Shown: one piece after another, positions 39,201 through 47,969 of the stretch
Numbering within the stretch: the first letter of the stretch is position 1
Layout of the letters: every line of letters starts with the position of its first letter
Assembly: GCA_021740915.1 (NCBI GenBank)
Contig: JAIOYW010000005.1
Span: 62,001 to 126,000, forward strand
DNA length: 64,000 nt
Direction: 5' to 3'
Source of the DNA: Ignavibacteriales bacterium
GTDB taxonomy: Bacteria > Bacteroidota > Ignavibacteria > Ignavibacteriales > Melioribacteraceae
Notes under the pieces: model-generated
The model's input: only the letters and a program-made list of their open reading frames with translations
What the model was told of the DNA's origin: nothing
Databases searched by the model: none
Position numbers and translations under genes: made by a program

Positions 39201-41601
39201 TGGTTGTTTTGTAAAAATGAGTATAATTTCCTGCTATTGGCGCCGGTGCTATAATCTCATTGATAATCCTGTCGTTCACTGCCTTTAGTTGGGCTATTTC
39301 ACTGGGTGAATTGGCGGGACCACCGGAAAATAGGATATAATTTTTGTTCCATTCATCGAAGGGTTGTTCAAAATTATTAAGCAATTTTGCTTTATAAACT
39401 TCGAGTTCGGCGACCTCGTTAATTGGAATTCTTCCCGTCAGGAGTGATGGAAGATTCATACTGCCATCAGTCCAGACTGAGTACCAATTGTCAGATACCG
39501 GGTTTCCATATGACGGGACATAATTTCCCCCTCCGATTACACCATCGTTGAAGAATCTGTAACTTTTATAATCATTATTTGCATCACCGATCAAGCATAA
39601 GTATTCTGGCTTTAATGTTTGATTGTCGTAATATGCTTTCAGAAAATCCCTGATTGATTCAGGATATGGAAAGCCATAAGCGAATTCATCAAATATATCA
39701 TTAATATTTATGAGTACTGATGATAGTCCATATATGCCTTCAACCTCCTGAGTGTAAGTTTCTGCTGAAGTCATAAATTTTGGATGCGTTATACAGATAT
39801 AATCTGCTGAGTTAAGGTTGTTAATCAAGTCAAAAAACAAACCTTTTAGTTTTACTGAAGGCTTTAACATATTTGATTCCTTGAAAATTGCATATTTATA
39901 GCCTGTCCCAACGCTATCAGTGAAGTATAATTTATCATTCTGAATATTGAGATTTTCGATTTTCGAAAAAGTCGGGAGTATTCTATAAAGGGTGAAATCA
40001 GATCCGGTTACCCCATCGATCTTAATAACTCTCTCCTTCACAGGTAAATCCCTGACAATTTGAAATATCAGTTTATTATCAGCCAGATTTATTATCCGGT
40101 CGTAATCAATTTCGAACCAATCCGGCGACAATGTATTAACTGCCGGATTAAGAGCAGTATTATTTACCTGAAATTCATTAATTCCTTCTATAAGCTGTGA
40201 ATTTAAAACCTCACCGCTGAGAAGACATTGATCGAATCTGTTGATAACCTGGGAATCGATTGTTGTATTATTATATTTCAAGGTCAATGTGTGCGATCTC
40301 ATAGACTCAGAAGCACCTGCACTAATTACCTTATAATAAATATCTGCCTTTCCTCCGCTCTTTAATTGAGAGACAGGGAATTTATAATTGTAATATCTGT
40401 TACCATAGAACCACTTTGTCTGTGAAAATATCCATGTTTTATTCCTGACAAAATCCGGAGCCTGGTTTTCGGACTCAATATTACTTAATGGTTGATAAAG
40501 AGTATTTTCCTCATAATGATATTTGTGAGTATAGTAATCAAGAGTATCTGTAAGATTTGGAGTAATAACGCTATTAACTCCGATCCTGAGTCCCGGAATA
40601 CCATCCCAGGTAAGGAAATAATATGTTGAATCTGTATATCTGTTTAAAAACTCATTATATTGTTCCTCTGGTGCGTTGATTATTCTATGAGATATTTGCG
40701 GATAATTCCTCTCAGCATAAAACTCAAAATAATTGTCGGCTGAAAAACTATTTGCGTTATTATTTTTAAGATATATCGGGATTTCCTGCCCTCTTAAGTA
40801 AAGTTTAAGTGTAGCTGTGGAAATATTGGATGTATTTATACTTGCAGCTTCGAGATCTGAACCACTGACACGGTATATTCCATCAGAACCCACTGTCAGT
40901 TTTACATATTCTTTATTATTCTCATACCAACTTGTTATATTATTACTTGCTTTTCTCCCGGAACTAATATAATTACCTGCAATCGAAGCATTTATAAAAA
41001 GGCTGTTATAAATTCTGTCAAAATCGGTTCCGGTAATTATCGGTTTAGGTGTCGGAACGAAAGTATTTTCACCAAAATTCACATCGATCATAATTGATTC
41101 AGCCTGTCTTATTGAATTTGTTGACCGATCGTACCTCACGGGATTAATTATAACTTCGGCATAATAAAATTCACGATACTCGTAAAAACCACTAACCTTT
41201 CCAGGATAATCATCTGATTTTTTAATCAGATCTTGTTTGTTGATTTCGTTATAGCGGGCATCATCAATTATGTCAAAACGAGAAACCGGGATCATGTTCT
41301 CTGATACAGTTTCACTTTGTGCCTTCAATTTAATAACAGGTTTACTTCCGAAAGGCAAAGCAATAAAAACTGATTGAGATGGTAACTGAAATGGGCTGTC
41401 AGTGGAATCTCGTAAAGACTCATTATAAATTCTGAAATTAAACTTGCCTTTTTTAACATCCTGATAATTTAAATTGAGCCGCGGAATACTGAGCGAAAAA
41501 GAATTTTTTCCAACATTAATGGTTTGATTCTGACCAAACAATGATGTTGAGATAATAAAGGATGACAAAATTAAGGCACTTAGTAATCTGATCGGTTTCA
41601 T
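36262..41601 (-). CDS. porU: PorU-like gingipain-family (C25) cysteine peptidase with ILEI-like, CARDB and T9SS sorting domains
   Basis: 1779 residues with a signal peptide ending LFGQ (about 24). The N-terminal domain (about 25-250) contains INPVRYDRSTNSI, the PorU/gingipain propeptide style. The C25 catalytic domain is about 600-960, with His830 in YIGHSGTATW and Cys861 in MTDFGCSTN. Their 31-residue spacing is close to that of RgpB. Then come a CARDB-like domain (about 965-1085), an ILEI/PANDER-like module (about 1175-1335) with VLVGVADEARNNL and FRGSWAII, a second CARDB (about 1450-1570), an Ig-like domain and a T9SS C-terminal domain from YPNPAQTETF (about 1689). PorU cleaves sorting domains and attaches cargo to anionic LPS. 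It is 1 bp after the WecG-like gene. A gingipain-like protease role is the alternative. Confidence 0.83.
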   Translation of the reverse strand: MKPIRLLSALILSSFIISTSLFGQNQTINVGKNSFSLSIPRLNLNYQDVKKGKFNFRIYNESLRDSTDSPFQLPSQSVFIALPFGSKPVIKLKAQSETVSENMIPVSRFDIIDDARYNEINKQDLIKKSDDYPGKVSGFYEYREFYYAEVIINPVRYDRSTNSIRQAESIMIDVNFGENTFVPTPKPIITGTDFDRIYNSLFINASIAGNYISSGRKASNNITSWYENNKEYVKLTVGSDGIYRVSGSDLEAASINTSNISTATLKLYLRGQEIPIYLKNNNANSFSADNYFEFYAERNYPQISHRIINAPEEQYNEFLNRYTDSTYYFLTWDGIPGLRIGVNSVITPNLTDTLDYYTHKYHYEENTLYQPLSNIESENQAPDFVRNKTWIFSQTKWFYGNRYYNYKFPVSQLKSGGKADIYYKVISAGASESMRSHTLTLKYNNTTIDSQVINRFDQCLLSGEVLNSQLIEGINEFQVNNTALNPAVNTLSPDWFEIDYDRIINLADNKLIFQIVRDLPVKERVIKIDGVTGSDFTLYRILPTFSKIENLNIQNDKLYFTDSVGTGYKYAIFKESNMLKPSVKLKGLFFDLINNLNSADYICITHPKFMTSAETYTQEVEGIYGLSSVLININDIFDEFAYGFPYPESIRDFLKAYYDNQTLKPEYLCLIGDANNDYKSYRFFNDGVIGGGNYVPSYGNPVSDNWYSVWTDGSMNLPSLLTGRIPINEVAELEVYKAKLLNNFEQPFDEWNKNYILFSGGPANSPSEIAQLKAVNDRIINEIIAPAPIAGNYTHFYKTTTPVSDFGPYTPAEFNETIKKGSLIVSYIGHSGTATWDNSISDTKQLKSESGKHAMMTDFGCSTNKFAEPDITAFGERFVLEEDGNALGYIGNSSLGFFSTSTSTPVYFYESLLLEGNTVAAAAHLGSKIKLFQQNGLSQTNRIFAYTSLLMGDPSLQIRLPDKPDLEINAADIVLINDRLNDQTDSVKFLWTIRNIGLASNDSMELKTSHFFKGREIQTFSRRIKIPDYIESINLSFSVKDSSGIHNFQFSVDARSEIIELNENNNYYENSLLVNSTKSKNLTLYEFENASANNFRVLNPFDERADSVVYEVQRASDFNFTQDFQQFEKKAEPFFTKILFSPSDKARTWLRYRIKGDSDWGEKFSFFNSGSGDFFLGDSLAFSNQILENFQYSENSLKIKRDTIELGVLSAGYYAGANALITKNGVNLLSNSFFAGMGIGVFDPVTFNADAVNWYQLFGNPTTVQELADFVLSIPDNKIVLVGVADEARNNLSTNLRDNLKNRLGSTKIDSLQFRGSWAIIAMTGATPQVFDEQVRGPYNGAITLANDFSAFKETAKMLSLPLSYFVESNSLSADLIQPLGSSIRIYPVVKYENGLTDTLDALSLINSSADLNSVNSDSLSELRFLIEAKASVEGVSPEINSIRINYSALPEIGTNYEGVSVNQDTLQQGEMLEFKYSVFNSGSSNADSVRVKIEMERSASSKEVLSDEIIGIINAAGKVDRQLDINTNYEVGERKITVTIDPENSLKEMYKENNSYSKKFYVIGDSTKPTLKVTFDGTDVFDGDYISSHPAIQIDLFDASSVPITDTNSIRIRLDNKPVYYSGNNDLTINYSASNPKVSITYTPSLSDGRHELTLFAADQSGNLADSNGYKKIFTVSNQLKFIDLFNYPNPAQTETFFTFRLSQLPDELKILIYSVSGRLIREIEPVASELKYDFNRIYWDLRDQDGDFIANGVYLAKIVMKREEETVVETIKIARVK

Positions 41602-41602
41602 A

Positions 41603-42346
41603 TTATTTCCCGGATTTTCTTAACTGGTAATAATCATAAAAAAATATTAGCACAAATAAAGGATATCTAAAAATATATCGAGACAAAAGAGAGGGCTGAT
41701 GATATATTCGGAAAAGCCATCTGAGATGAAATTTATTAATTAAAGATGGGTAGAATTCAAGTTTTTCCGAGGATTGCTCAATGAACGCCCCGCACGTAAA
41801 AGTTGCACCTTTATAGTTGCTCATTAGCAATTCATTAATGTACTCTTCCTGTTTTCCGGAGCCCATTCCCACAATAACAATATCAGGTTTCATTTGAACT
41901 ATTTCCCGAATTGATAAATTCAGTTCTTCTTTATTATTAAAATAACCATTTCTAAAGCCTTTTAAAATAATATTTTGGTACTTAATTTTTATTGTCATGA
42001 TAAATTTTTCAATGGCTGATTCTGATGCACCGATAAAATAAACGGAGAGGCCATTTTTTGATGCAGATTCAAGCACTTGTTTCGCTAAGGAGCTAAAGTC
42101 AAAACTAAGCCTTTGCCTATTAACATTTAATAAAATGTTAAGTAGTTTGGTAACCAGAATACCATCGCTTAGAATGTAATCAAAAATATCCAATAAGTTT
42201 GTTTGACCCCTGAGAATCAAATATGAGTGTGGATTAACAAATGTTGTATTGTTACCCTTTGCTACTAGTATTTTAACAATTTCATCCTGTGAATATTCAG
42301 ACCTTTCTGAAATCTCTGATTTTTTAATTAAAGTATTTAAAATCAT
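41603..42346 (-). CDS. WecG/TagA/CpsF-family glycosyltransferase (GT26)
   Basis: 247 residues that transfer a sugar (ManNAc, ManNAcA or similar) from its nucleotide to a lipid-linked acceptor at the inner membrane. Typical blocks are TFVNPHSYLILRG, LSDGILVTKLLN (Asp61), RLSFDF (79-84) and IVGMGSGKQEEYI. The C-terminal basic-aromatic tail (FRYPLFVLIFFYDYYQ) is the family membrane-binding region. It overlaps the previous glycosyltransferase by 4 bp (ATGA) and precedes the PorU-like gene by 1 bp. This places it inside a glycan-assembly operon. Confidence 0.9.
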   Translation of the reverse strand: MILNTLIKKSEISERSEYSQDEIVKILVAKGNNTTFVNPHSYLILRGQTNLLDIFDYILSDGILVTKLLNILLNVNRQRLSFDFSSLAKQVLESASKNGLSVYFIGASESAIEKFIMTIKIKYQNIILKGFRNGYFNNKEELNLSIREIVQMKPDIVIVGMGSGKQEEYINELLMSNYKGATFTCGAFIEQSSEKLEFYPSLINKFHLRWLFRIYHQPSLLSRYIFRYPLFVLIFFYDYYQLRKSGK

Positions 42347-43416
42347 TGCTGCATTACTTTTCCGTAATATGCTTTATATTGTGGAAGAATACGAGTGCTT
42401 GAAAATTTATCTAAAATTCGCAGCCGCAAAGTTGATGTTAGTCGTATTACTAATTGAGAATCAAATCTAAGCATTTCAATTTTAGTAAAAAGTTCCTCAT
42501 TTGTTTCATATAGAAAACCACTAAGTCCATCTTCTATTATTTCGGGTATCCCGCCGGTTCTTCTTGCAATCACAGGTATCCCCATCATCCCGGCCTCCAG
42601 GAGTACAATACCAAAAGGTTCAATTTTTGACGGCAAAATAAACAGGTCAAATAATTCGTAGTATTGCCGAACCTGTGTCGTTTCCTTAATAAGCTCAATT
42701 GGCAGTTTATGTTCATCAATTCTTGTTTTAAGAATCCCGAAATCAACTCCATCACCAATAAGCAGGAACCTTATCGCCTGATTATTGGTTGCTGCATATT
42801 TGAGCCTGATTAGATCAATTAGTGTGTCTATGCCCTTTTCAGTAAAATCAATTCTGCCCACAAATCCGACTGTATAAATAGATTTTTTTGCATCAATAAC
42901 TTTGGGGGCATGAAACTCCTGGGGCGATACCATGTTGTATATGACACTGATCTTTGAATCTGGGATTCTGAAATAGCCGTTCAGGTGTTTTTTCACAAAT
43001 TCAGAACAAGCAATAATATTCCCTGACAAGTAACTAATTTTGCGATGCTTGTGAACAATGCTTTGAGCGCTGATTACAGTCTTAATATTGGTGAATTTCG
43101 AAATAATGAAAGATAAAATGCTAAAATGCCTGTGATATGAATGGAGAATATCAATTTTATTATTCCGCACAAAATTCCAAATTAGATATATGTCAGAAAG
43201 TATCTTGAGGATAAAAATTTTATGATTTAATAACTGACATATTTTATCATATTTAATGGAATTTTTAACATTCTCATCAAATTCATAACATGCAACAAAA
43301 TGCGAAAATCCGGAATCCAGACCATTTGTGATTAGTTGTATTGTCCTGGTGATGCCGCAGGAAGGTTTTAGATTATGATAAAGATGCAAAATTCTAATTC
43401 CCTTATCAGATTTCAA
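42343..43416 (-). CDS. Glycosyltransferase family 4 protein
   Basis: 357 residues, GT-B fold, retaining. The N-terminal Rossmann domain starts IRILHLYHNLKPSCGITRT (donor-site glycine loop), and the C-terminal domain has VGFVGRIDFTEKGID and the EPFGIVLLEAG motif (E-x7-E), where nucleotide-sugar is bound. It lies second-last of the transferases in the operon and overlaps its neighbours by 4 and 11 bp. Linkage and sugar are unknown; a role in building a surface polysaccharide is inferred from context. Confidence 0.92.
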   Translation of the reverse strand: MKSDKGIRILHLYHNLKPSCGITRTIQLITNGLDSGFSHFVACYEFDENVKNSIKYDKICQLLNHKIFILKILSDIYLIWNFVRNNKIDILHSYHRHFSILSFIISKFTNIKTVISAQSIVHKHRKISYLSGNIIACSEFVKKHLNGYFRIPDSKISVIYNMVSPQEFHAPKVIDAKKSIYTVGFVGRIDFTEKGIDTLIDLIRLKYAATNNQAIRFLLIGDGVDFGILKTRIDEHKLPIELIKETTQVRQYYELFDLFILPSKIEPFGIVLLEAGMMGIPVIARRTGGIPEIIEDGLSGFLYETNEELFTKIEMLRFDSQLVIRLTSTLRLRILDKFSSTRILPQYKAYYGKVMQQ

Positions 43417-44533
43417 ACAGACTCCTGAATTTATTCTGGATTATTTCCTTCGAAAAATCATTTCTGATCTTCCGACTTACATTCTTCGACATTTGAAGGA
43501 GTTCATCGGTCATATCATTATCAAATATTTTCAGAATACCATTCACAAATTCATTCTTATTCGAAGCAATAATAACGTCTTTTCCCGGTTTGAAATTATA
43601 ACCGAGCGCAGCCAATGAAGTTAGTATCATCGGGATTCCAATAGCAGCAGCCTCCATCACTTTAATTCTTTGTCCACTCCCTGAAAAAATAGGTGCAATA
43701 AATATGGAGCACTCTGAGTAGTATTTTTTAATATCTGGCACATTTTCCATAACCATTATATTCTTTGCACGAATTTTACCAATTTTATTTGTGTTACGTC
43801 CGACGATTAGCAGCCTGATCGATGAATCGTTTTTTTGCAGTTCAGGCATAATTTTATACAATAAGAACTCCACGGCTTCAAGATTTGGAAAATGATCAAA
43901 ATTCCCAACAAAAAGCAAAGTTTTTTTGATGATATTTCCAGGGAGCCATGAATAGTTGAATTCCCCGATATCGTGGGAATATGGAATCGTAATTATCTTG
44001 CGGTTGAATTTTTTCAGGAGTAAGTCTCTCTCCTCCCCGGTTATCGTTATCGTGATATCTGCCTTTTCAATGCTCTTTGCTTCGTAAACTTGCAATCTGA
44101 AATTTTTAATCCTTTCAATTATTTTTCTTCTAAGATTAAACTTTTCAATATATATCACACTCTCATCGTCAAAAAAAACGATCTTTGAATTATAATGAAG
44201 TTTAAGAAAATAATGCATCATAACTACATGTTCGACGTAAATAAAATCAGGCTTGAACTGATCAATTATCGCAATTAATCGCTTCTGAAATTTCTTGGAT
44301 GAAGTATCGGTGATCCTTGGCGGAATGCCGAAAAATAGGTTTATGATTTTTTTTAGTTTATTTACACTTTTCCGGACAATCTCAAAATTTTCAAATCGGC
44401 CACTGGTTTTTCCAAAACAAATACCGCGCACTTCAAAACCATCGAGGGCTTGCAGAAAAAAATGCTGCCCAAATGAACACATCTCTCCTTTCGGTGAAGG
44501 GTACCGATAGTTAACGAAGAGTATTTTTTTCAT
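43406..44533 (-). CDS. Glycosyltransferase family 4-like protein
   Basis: 375 residues. The N-terminus KKILFVNYRYPSPKGE is the GT-B first strand. Family features of the C-terminal half are LLFVGNFDHFPNLEAVEFL, MENVPDIKKYYSECSIFIAP and SGSGQRIKVMEAAA. The last is the SGxGxRIKxxEAMA variant, seen in EpsH1/PEP-CTERM-type sugar transferases, where the first Glu of the usual pair is absent. It overlaps its neighbours by 11 and 23 bp, which indicates tight translational coupling in the operon. Confidence 0.9.
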   Translation of the reverse strand: MKKILFVNYRYPSPKGEMCSFGQHFFLQALDGFEVRGICFGKTSGRFENFEIVRKSVNKLKKIINLFFGIPPRITDTSSKKFQKRLIAIIDQFKPDFIYVEHVVMMHYFLKLHYNSKIVFFDDESVIYIEKFNLRRKIIERIKNFRLQVYEAKSIEKADITITITGEERDLLLKKFNRKIITIPYSHDIGEFNYSWLPGNIIKKTLLFVGNFDHFPNLEAVEFLLYKIMPELQKNDSSIRLLIVGRNTNKIGKIRAKNIMVMENVPDIKKYYSECSIFIAPIFSGSGQRIKVMEAAAIGIPMILTSLAALGYNFKPGKDVIIASNKNEFVNGILKIFDNDMTDELLQMSKNVSRKIRNDFSKEIIQNKFRSLFEI

Positions 44534-45593
44534 GTAAAATTTTATCGTAAAGTTTTATTGTTTTATTAACCATTCCCTGGAAATTAAAAATTTCTGTAAA
44601 ATCATTAAATGTTCTAACCCTGATTTGTTCATAATCCGGAAAATCCTGAATAGCCCGTGCAAGATTTAATGTCAGATCTCCTGAAATATTCTTATCATAA
44701 AGAAGACAATTAACCCCATTTTGTAATACATGATCGGAGCCACGGAAATTTGAAGATATAATAAGATTGCTTTGCAACCCGGCTTCGATCAAACTTAAAG
44801 GAAATCCTTCATAATCTGCAACTGAAGGGAAAACAAATATTGAATTATTTCTCAACCGCTCCTGTAAATCAGCTATCGGGCCTAAAAATTTTACTGGTGA
44901 GGAAACCTTTTTCGCCAGATTATGCAAATATGGCTCCTCAGTTCCTTCGCCACCAATAAAAAACTCACATTTTTCTAATAAAGAAGTTTCTAATTCTGAG
45001 ACAGATATAATAAATTTATCAACACCTTTTTCGGGAACAAAGCGTGAAGCACATAAAACGCCTAATTTTTTTGATTTAAATGAATTATTCGTGGGTAAAA
45101 CCGGGATGCCGTAGGGTATTTCAAATATCCGTCCCGGATTAAATAATTTATTATTTTTCAAATATTCAGTCACATGCTTATTAACGGTAATCACATAATC
45201 AGAATTGAAATGATTCAGACGCCCCTGAATCGGTAGAATTCCATGGTTTGTTAATATTGTTGGAGTACCCGTCAGCCTCCTTGCATGCTTTGCTATCGAT
45301 GAAGCATAATGATGATGCGAATGGATCAAATCGATTTTGTATTTCTTCGAAATATCTGCAATTTTATAAATACCTTTCAGATATCGTACATAACTTCTTC
45401 TTTCATGAACTAATTCCGGAAGCACGATTGTTTTGATCCCAAGATTGTTAAACTTGGCAAAATTCTGGTTCGCTCCACAGGCCAAAATCACTTCAACATT
45501 TTCGATATTTTTTAACCCGGATATCAGATTAAAAACATGACTGCTGACGCCACACACTTTTAAGATTTGGTTTATCAGGATCAAGACCCTCAC
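44511..45593 (-). CDS. Glycosyltransferase family 4 protein
   Basis: 360 residues with the GT4 plan: VLILINQILKVCGVSSHV at the N-terminus, LIHSHHHYASSIAKH, TNHGI, ASRFVPEKGVDKFI and EGFPLSLIEAG (E-x7-E). It is soluble or peripheral, acting at the cytosolic face of the inner membrane. The start lies 3 bp from the stop of the preceding gene. It belongs to the Wzx-to-PorU operon and probably adds one sugar of the repeat unit. Confidence 0.92.
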   Translation of the reverse strand: MRVLILINQILKVCGVSSHVFNLISGLKNIENVEVILACGANQNFAKFNNLGIKTIVLPELVHERRSYVRYLKGIYKIADISKKYKIDLIHSHHHYASSIAKHARRLTGTPTILTNHGILPIQGRLNHFNSDYVITVNKHVTEYLKNNKLFNPGRIFEIPYGIPVLPTNNSFKSKKLGVLCASRFVPEKGVDKFIISVSELETSLLEKCEFFIGGEGTEEPYLHNLAKKVSSPVKFLGPIADLQERLRNNSIFVFPSVADYEGFPLSLIEAGLQSNLIISSNFRGSDHVLQNGVNCLLYDKNISGDLTLNLARAIQDFPDYEQIRVRTFNDFTEIFNFQGMVNKTIKLYDKILHEKNTLR

Positions 45594-45596
45594 GTA

Positions 45597-46697
45597 TCAG
45601 TTTCCCCTCTCATAAATCAAGGCAATTTTTTCAAAATGTCCCTCGAGTGAAAATTTATGTGCAAATTCAAGATTCTTCTGAATATAAAAATCCATTTTTT
45701 CTTCACTGAATTCACTAATCTCATTTAACAAGTCCAAAACATTCTCAATGTTCTTAGGATCAACAATAAATTTTTTCATATCCTCATCAAAATATTCCGA
45801 GACTCCGCAATTCTCTGATGTAACGGCAATCAAACCATTCGCCATTGCCTCAAGAGTGGACATACCAAAATTTTCATATTCAGACAGAGATAAAAAAACA
45901 TCAGATTCCTGTAGATTTTGAAGAAATATATCTCGCGGAATGCGTTCTAATATCCGAACCCGTTTTTCTGAAAAGTTTATAAAAATTGATCTTGCGAAAT
46001 TCGTGTTATTCCCCATGCAATACAGATCAAAAGAGAATTGAGCTCCGGATTTTTCAATCACTTTTGATAAATATTCTATCCCCTTCTCAGGCCTGTCAGC
46101 TCCGTCAAAAACTACTTTTATCTGCTTACGCGCTTTATTTTTAATCTTCGGCTTCAGTGCCTTTTCAATCCCGTGAGGAATGACTACCTTGTCTTTAATT
46201 ATTTTGAAATTTGATTCAAAATAATGTTTAGACCACTCAGAATGAAAAATCAATAAATTCGACTTTTTCAAAATGATTTTCTCAGCAAAAATTGTTTTTG
46301 TTTCTCTGAACCCAATCGATTTCCGAAACTTAACAATTTCTGACTTTGCGAAGCCGTGAACAGAATATATTATCTGCATGCTCCGAAAATATGAAAAGAT
46401 TAATATGGGCAAACTGAAATTTGCAAGATTAATAATGTGGATTATGTGAGCCTTATTTTCATAAAAAATGATTTTTAGCATGGGAAATATACCAGCAGTC
46501 ACCCTATTATTTGTTTCCTTGCTAAAACCAAAAAGTTTTTTGAATAAGTTGAATTTTCGACCATCCCAGAAATAATTAATAAAAAGCATATCTTGCCTTT
46601 CACTAAAGTAATCTCTCATTCTGCCGGCATATTGAACAGGTGCATCATCAATCGGAGACTCTGGAAATTTTCCTAAAATTATTATTACTTTCTTAAT
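45597..46697 (-). CDS. Glycosyltransferase family 4 protein with apparent AUU start
   Basis: The protein runs at least from the ATG at 46619 (340 residues). The in-frame sequence upstream is open to a stop at 46731-46733 and encodes KKVIIILGKFPESPIDDAPV followed by QYAGRMRDYF. That is the usual first beta-strand and loop of GT4 enzymes, so the real N-terminus is about 26 residues longer. No ATG, GTG, TTG or CTG exists in the interval. ATT at 46697-46695 is preceded by AGGGA eight nt upstream and would give an AUU start overlapping the flippase stop. The C-terminal half has VFDGADRPEKGIEYL and the SEYENFGMSTLEAM (E-x7-E) motif. Confidence 0.83.
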   Translation of the reverse strand: MKKVIIILGKFPESPIDDAPVQYAGRMRDYFSERQDMLFINYFWDGRKFNLFKKLFGFSKETNNRVTAGIFPMLKIIFYENKAHIIHIINLANFSLPILIFSYFRSMQIIYSVHGFAKSEIVKFRKSIGFRETKTIFAEKIILKKSNLLIFHSEWSKHYFESNFKIIKDKVVIPHGIEKALKPKIKNKARKQIKVVFDGADRPEKGIEYLSKVIEKSGAQFSFDLYCMGNNTNFARSIFINFSEKRVRILERIPRDIFLQNLQESDVFLSLSEYENFGMSTLEAMANGLIAVTSENCGVSEYFDEDMKKFIVDPKNIENVLDLLNEISEFSEEKMDFYIQKNLEFAHKFSLEGHFEKIALIYERGN

Positions 46698-47902
46698 ATG
46701 TGGTATCCCTGGACAGTTAAAATTGTAATTTCAGTTAAGAGTGTTGCGTAAGCAGCCGCAATGATGCCGTATTTCGTTAGAAAACTAAAATTAAAGATCA
46801 GATTTACACTCAATCCCAAAACTGAAGATGTCAAAACTTTCTCATATTTACCTGAAGCATTTAAATATATACCGGTTATTGAATTCATTGCGAGAAATAC
46901 AAACGCAAAACTTAATATCTTTATTATTTCCTCAACAGATGAAATTTTTGCTCCAATATAATAATCTGCTAACGGAGCCACGATAAATCCGATAAGCATT
47001 GCCAGAAGCAATCCGATAATAAATATAATAACAAAATATTTTTGAAGTAAATGTACTTTCCCCGACTGTTGTCTGGCTGCAATCTTATTAAAAAAGATTA
47101 CAAAAAGCGGACTTAAAAGAACTACCGGCAATTTGTATATCAGATAACTAAAAGCATAGGAAGCGATCATTTGCACCGGAATGAACATAGGTAAAATTAA
47201 AATATCGACGCGGTCATAAAGAATATTTATTATCTGGTTCAAACCCAAAGGGAAAGATTGTTTAATTAACGCATACGATTCTTTACCAAAAGCTATTCTA
47301 TTTGCCATTTCCGGGTAAACTTTTTCACCAGTAATAATAATTTTAATTTGCAAAAGGTTTGCAAAAATCATGGCTGCTGCGATATACTCAATTTCTGATA
47401 AATAAAGTATTATGACTAATATAAGGGTTATTAAAAAAATGCGTGAAATAAAACTCGCTTTAAAGATCAGTTTAAAATTCTGTTTCCCGAAGAGAAAGTG
47501 ATTATAAAAATTTATCAATGAACCAATCGATGAAGACACAGTGATGATTAAAATAAGTGTGATATTATCAAGACCACTGATGATAAGGTAAATTACTGCT
47601 GAAGCTATCTGCAACAGAATGAAACTGAATCTTAATGATATGGCATCAGAGAATTCATTCAGTATTTTTTTACCCGATGCAAGTCTTTGAAGATGAATAG
47701 GTATTCCGAGATCAAGTATTGTTCCGGCAATAAAATTAAAACCAAGGAATATCGAAAAACTCGCATAATCGATGGGAGAGAAGTATTTAACAATTAGAAG
47801 GTGAAAAACGAGTGAGAATAATTTTTCAGAGAATAAATTAAAGGCAAAATATCTGCTAGCAGAATAAATAGTCTTCAACTCAGTGAGTAAGGTCGATATC
47901 AT
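46685..47902 (-). CDS. Wzx-type polysaccharide flippase (MATE/PST superfamily)
   Basis: From the ATG at 47902 it has 405 residues (a TTG at 47932 would add ten). About 12 hydrophobic segments, with charged loops in the arrangement of oligosaccharide flippases (MOP superfamily). The first helices are FSLVFHLLIVKYFSP and FSIFLGFNFIAGTIL, and GIPIHLQRLASGKK follows helix 2. It would move undecaprenyl-linked repeat units across the inner membrane. It is first in the minus-strand operon of glycosyltransferases and the PorU-like gene; its stop overlaps the AUU-start transferase. Confidence 0.85.
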   Translation of the reverse strand: MISTLLTELKTIYSASRYFAFNLFSEKLFSLVFHLLIVKYFSPIDYASFSIFLGFNFIAGTILDLGIPIHLQRLASGKKILNEFSDAISLRFSFILLQIASAVIYLIISGLDNITLILIITVSSSIGSLINFYNHFLFGKQNFKLIFKASFISRIFLITLILVIILYLSEIEYIAAAMIFANLLQIKIIITGEKVYPEMANRIAFGKESYALIKQSFPLGLNQIINILYDRVDILILPMFIPVQMIASYAFSYLIYKLPVVLLSPLFVIFFNKIAARQQSGKVHLLQKYFVIIFIIGLLLAMLIGFIVAPLADYYIGAKISSVEEIIKILSFAFVFLAMNSITGIYLNASGKYEKVLTSSVLGLSVNLIFNFSFLTKYGIIAAAYATLLTEITILTVQGYHILRK

Positions 47903-47969
47903 TTTTTTCACGAAAGAGTATGACGTCCGCAATCAGGTTAATTTAATTATTATCTTTTGCATAATATCT

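Noticed and set aside
45597-46619. ATG at 46619 as the start of the glycosyltransferase.
   Set aside because: It would remove the first strand of the GT-B fold that is encoded in frame just upstream.
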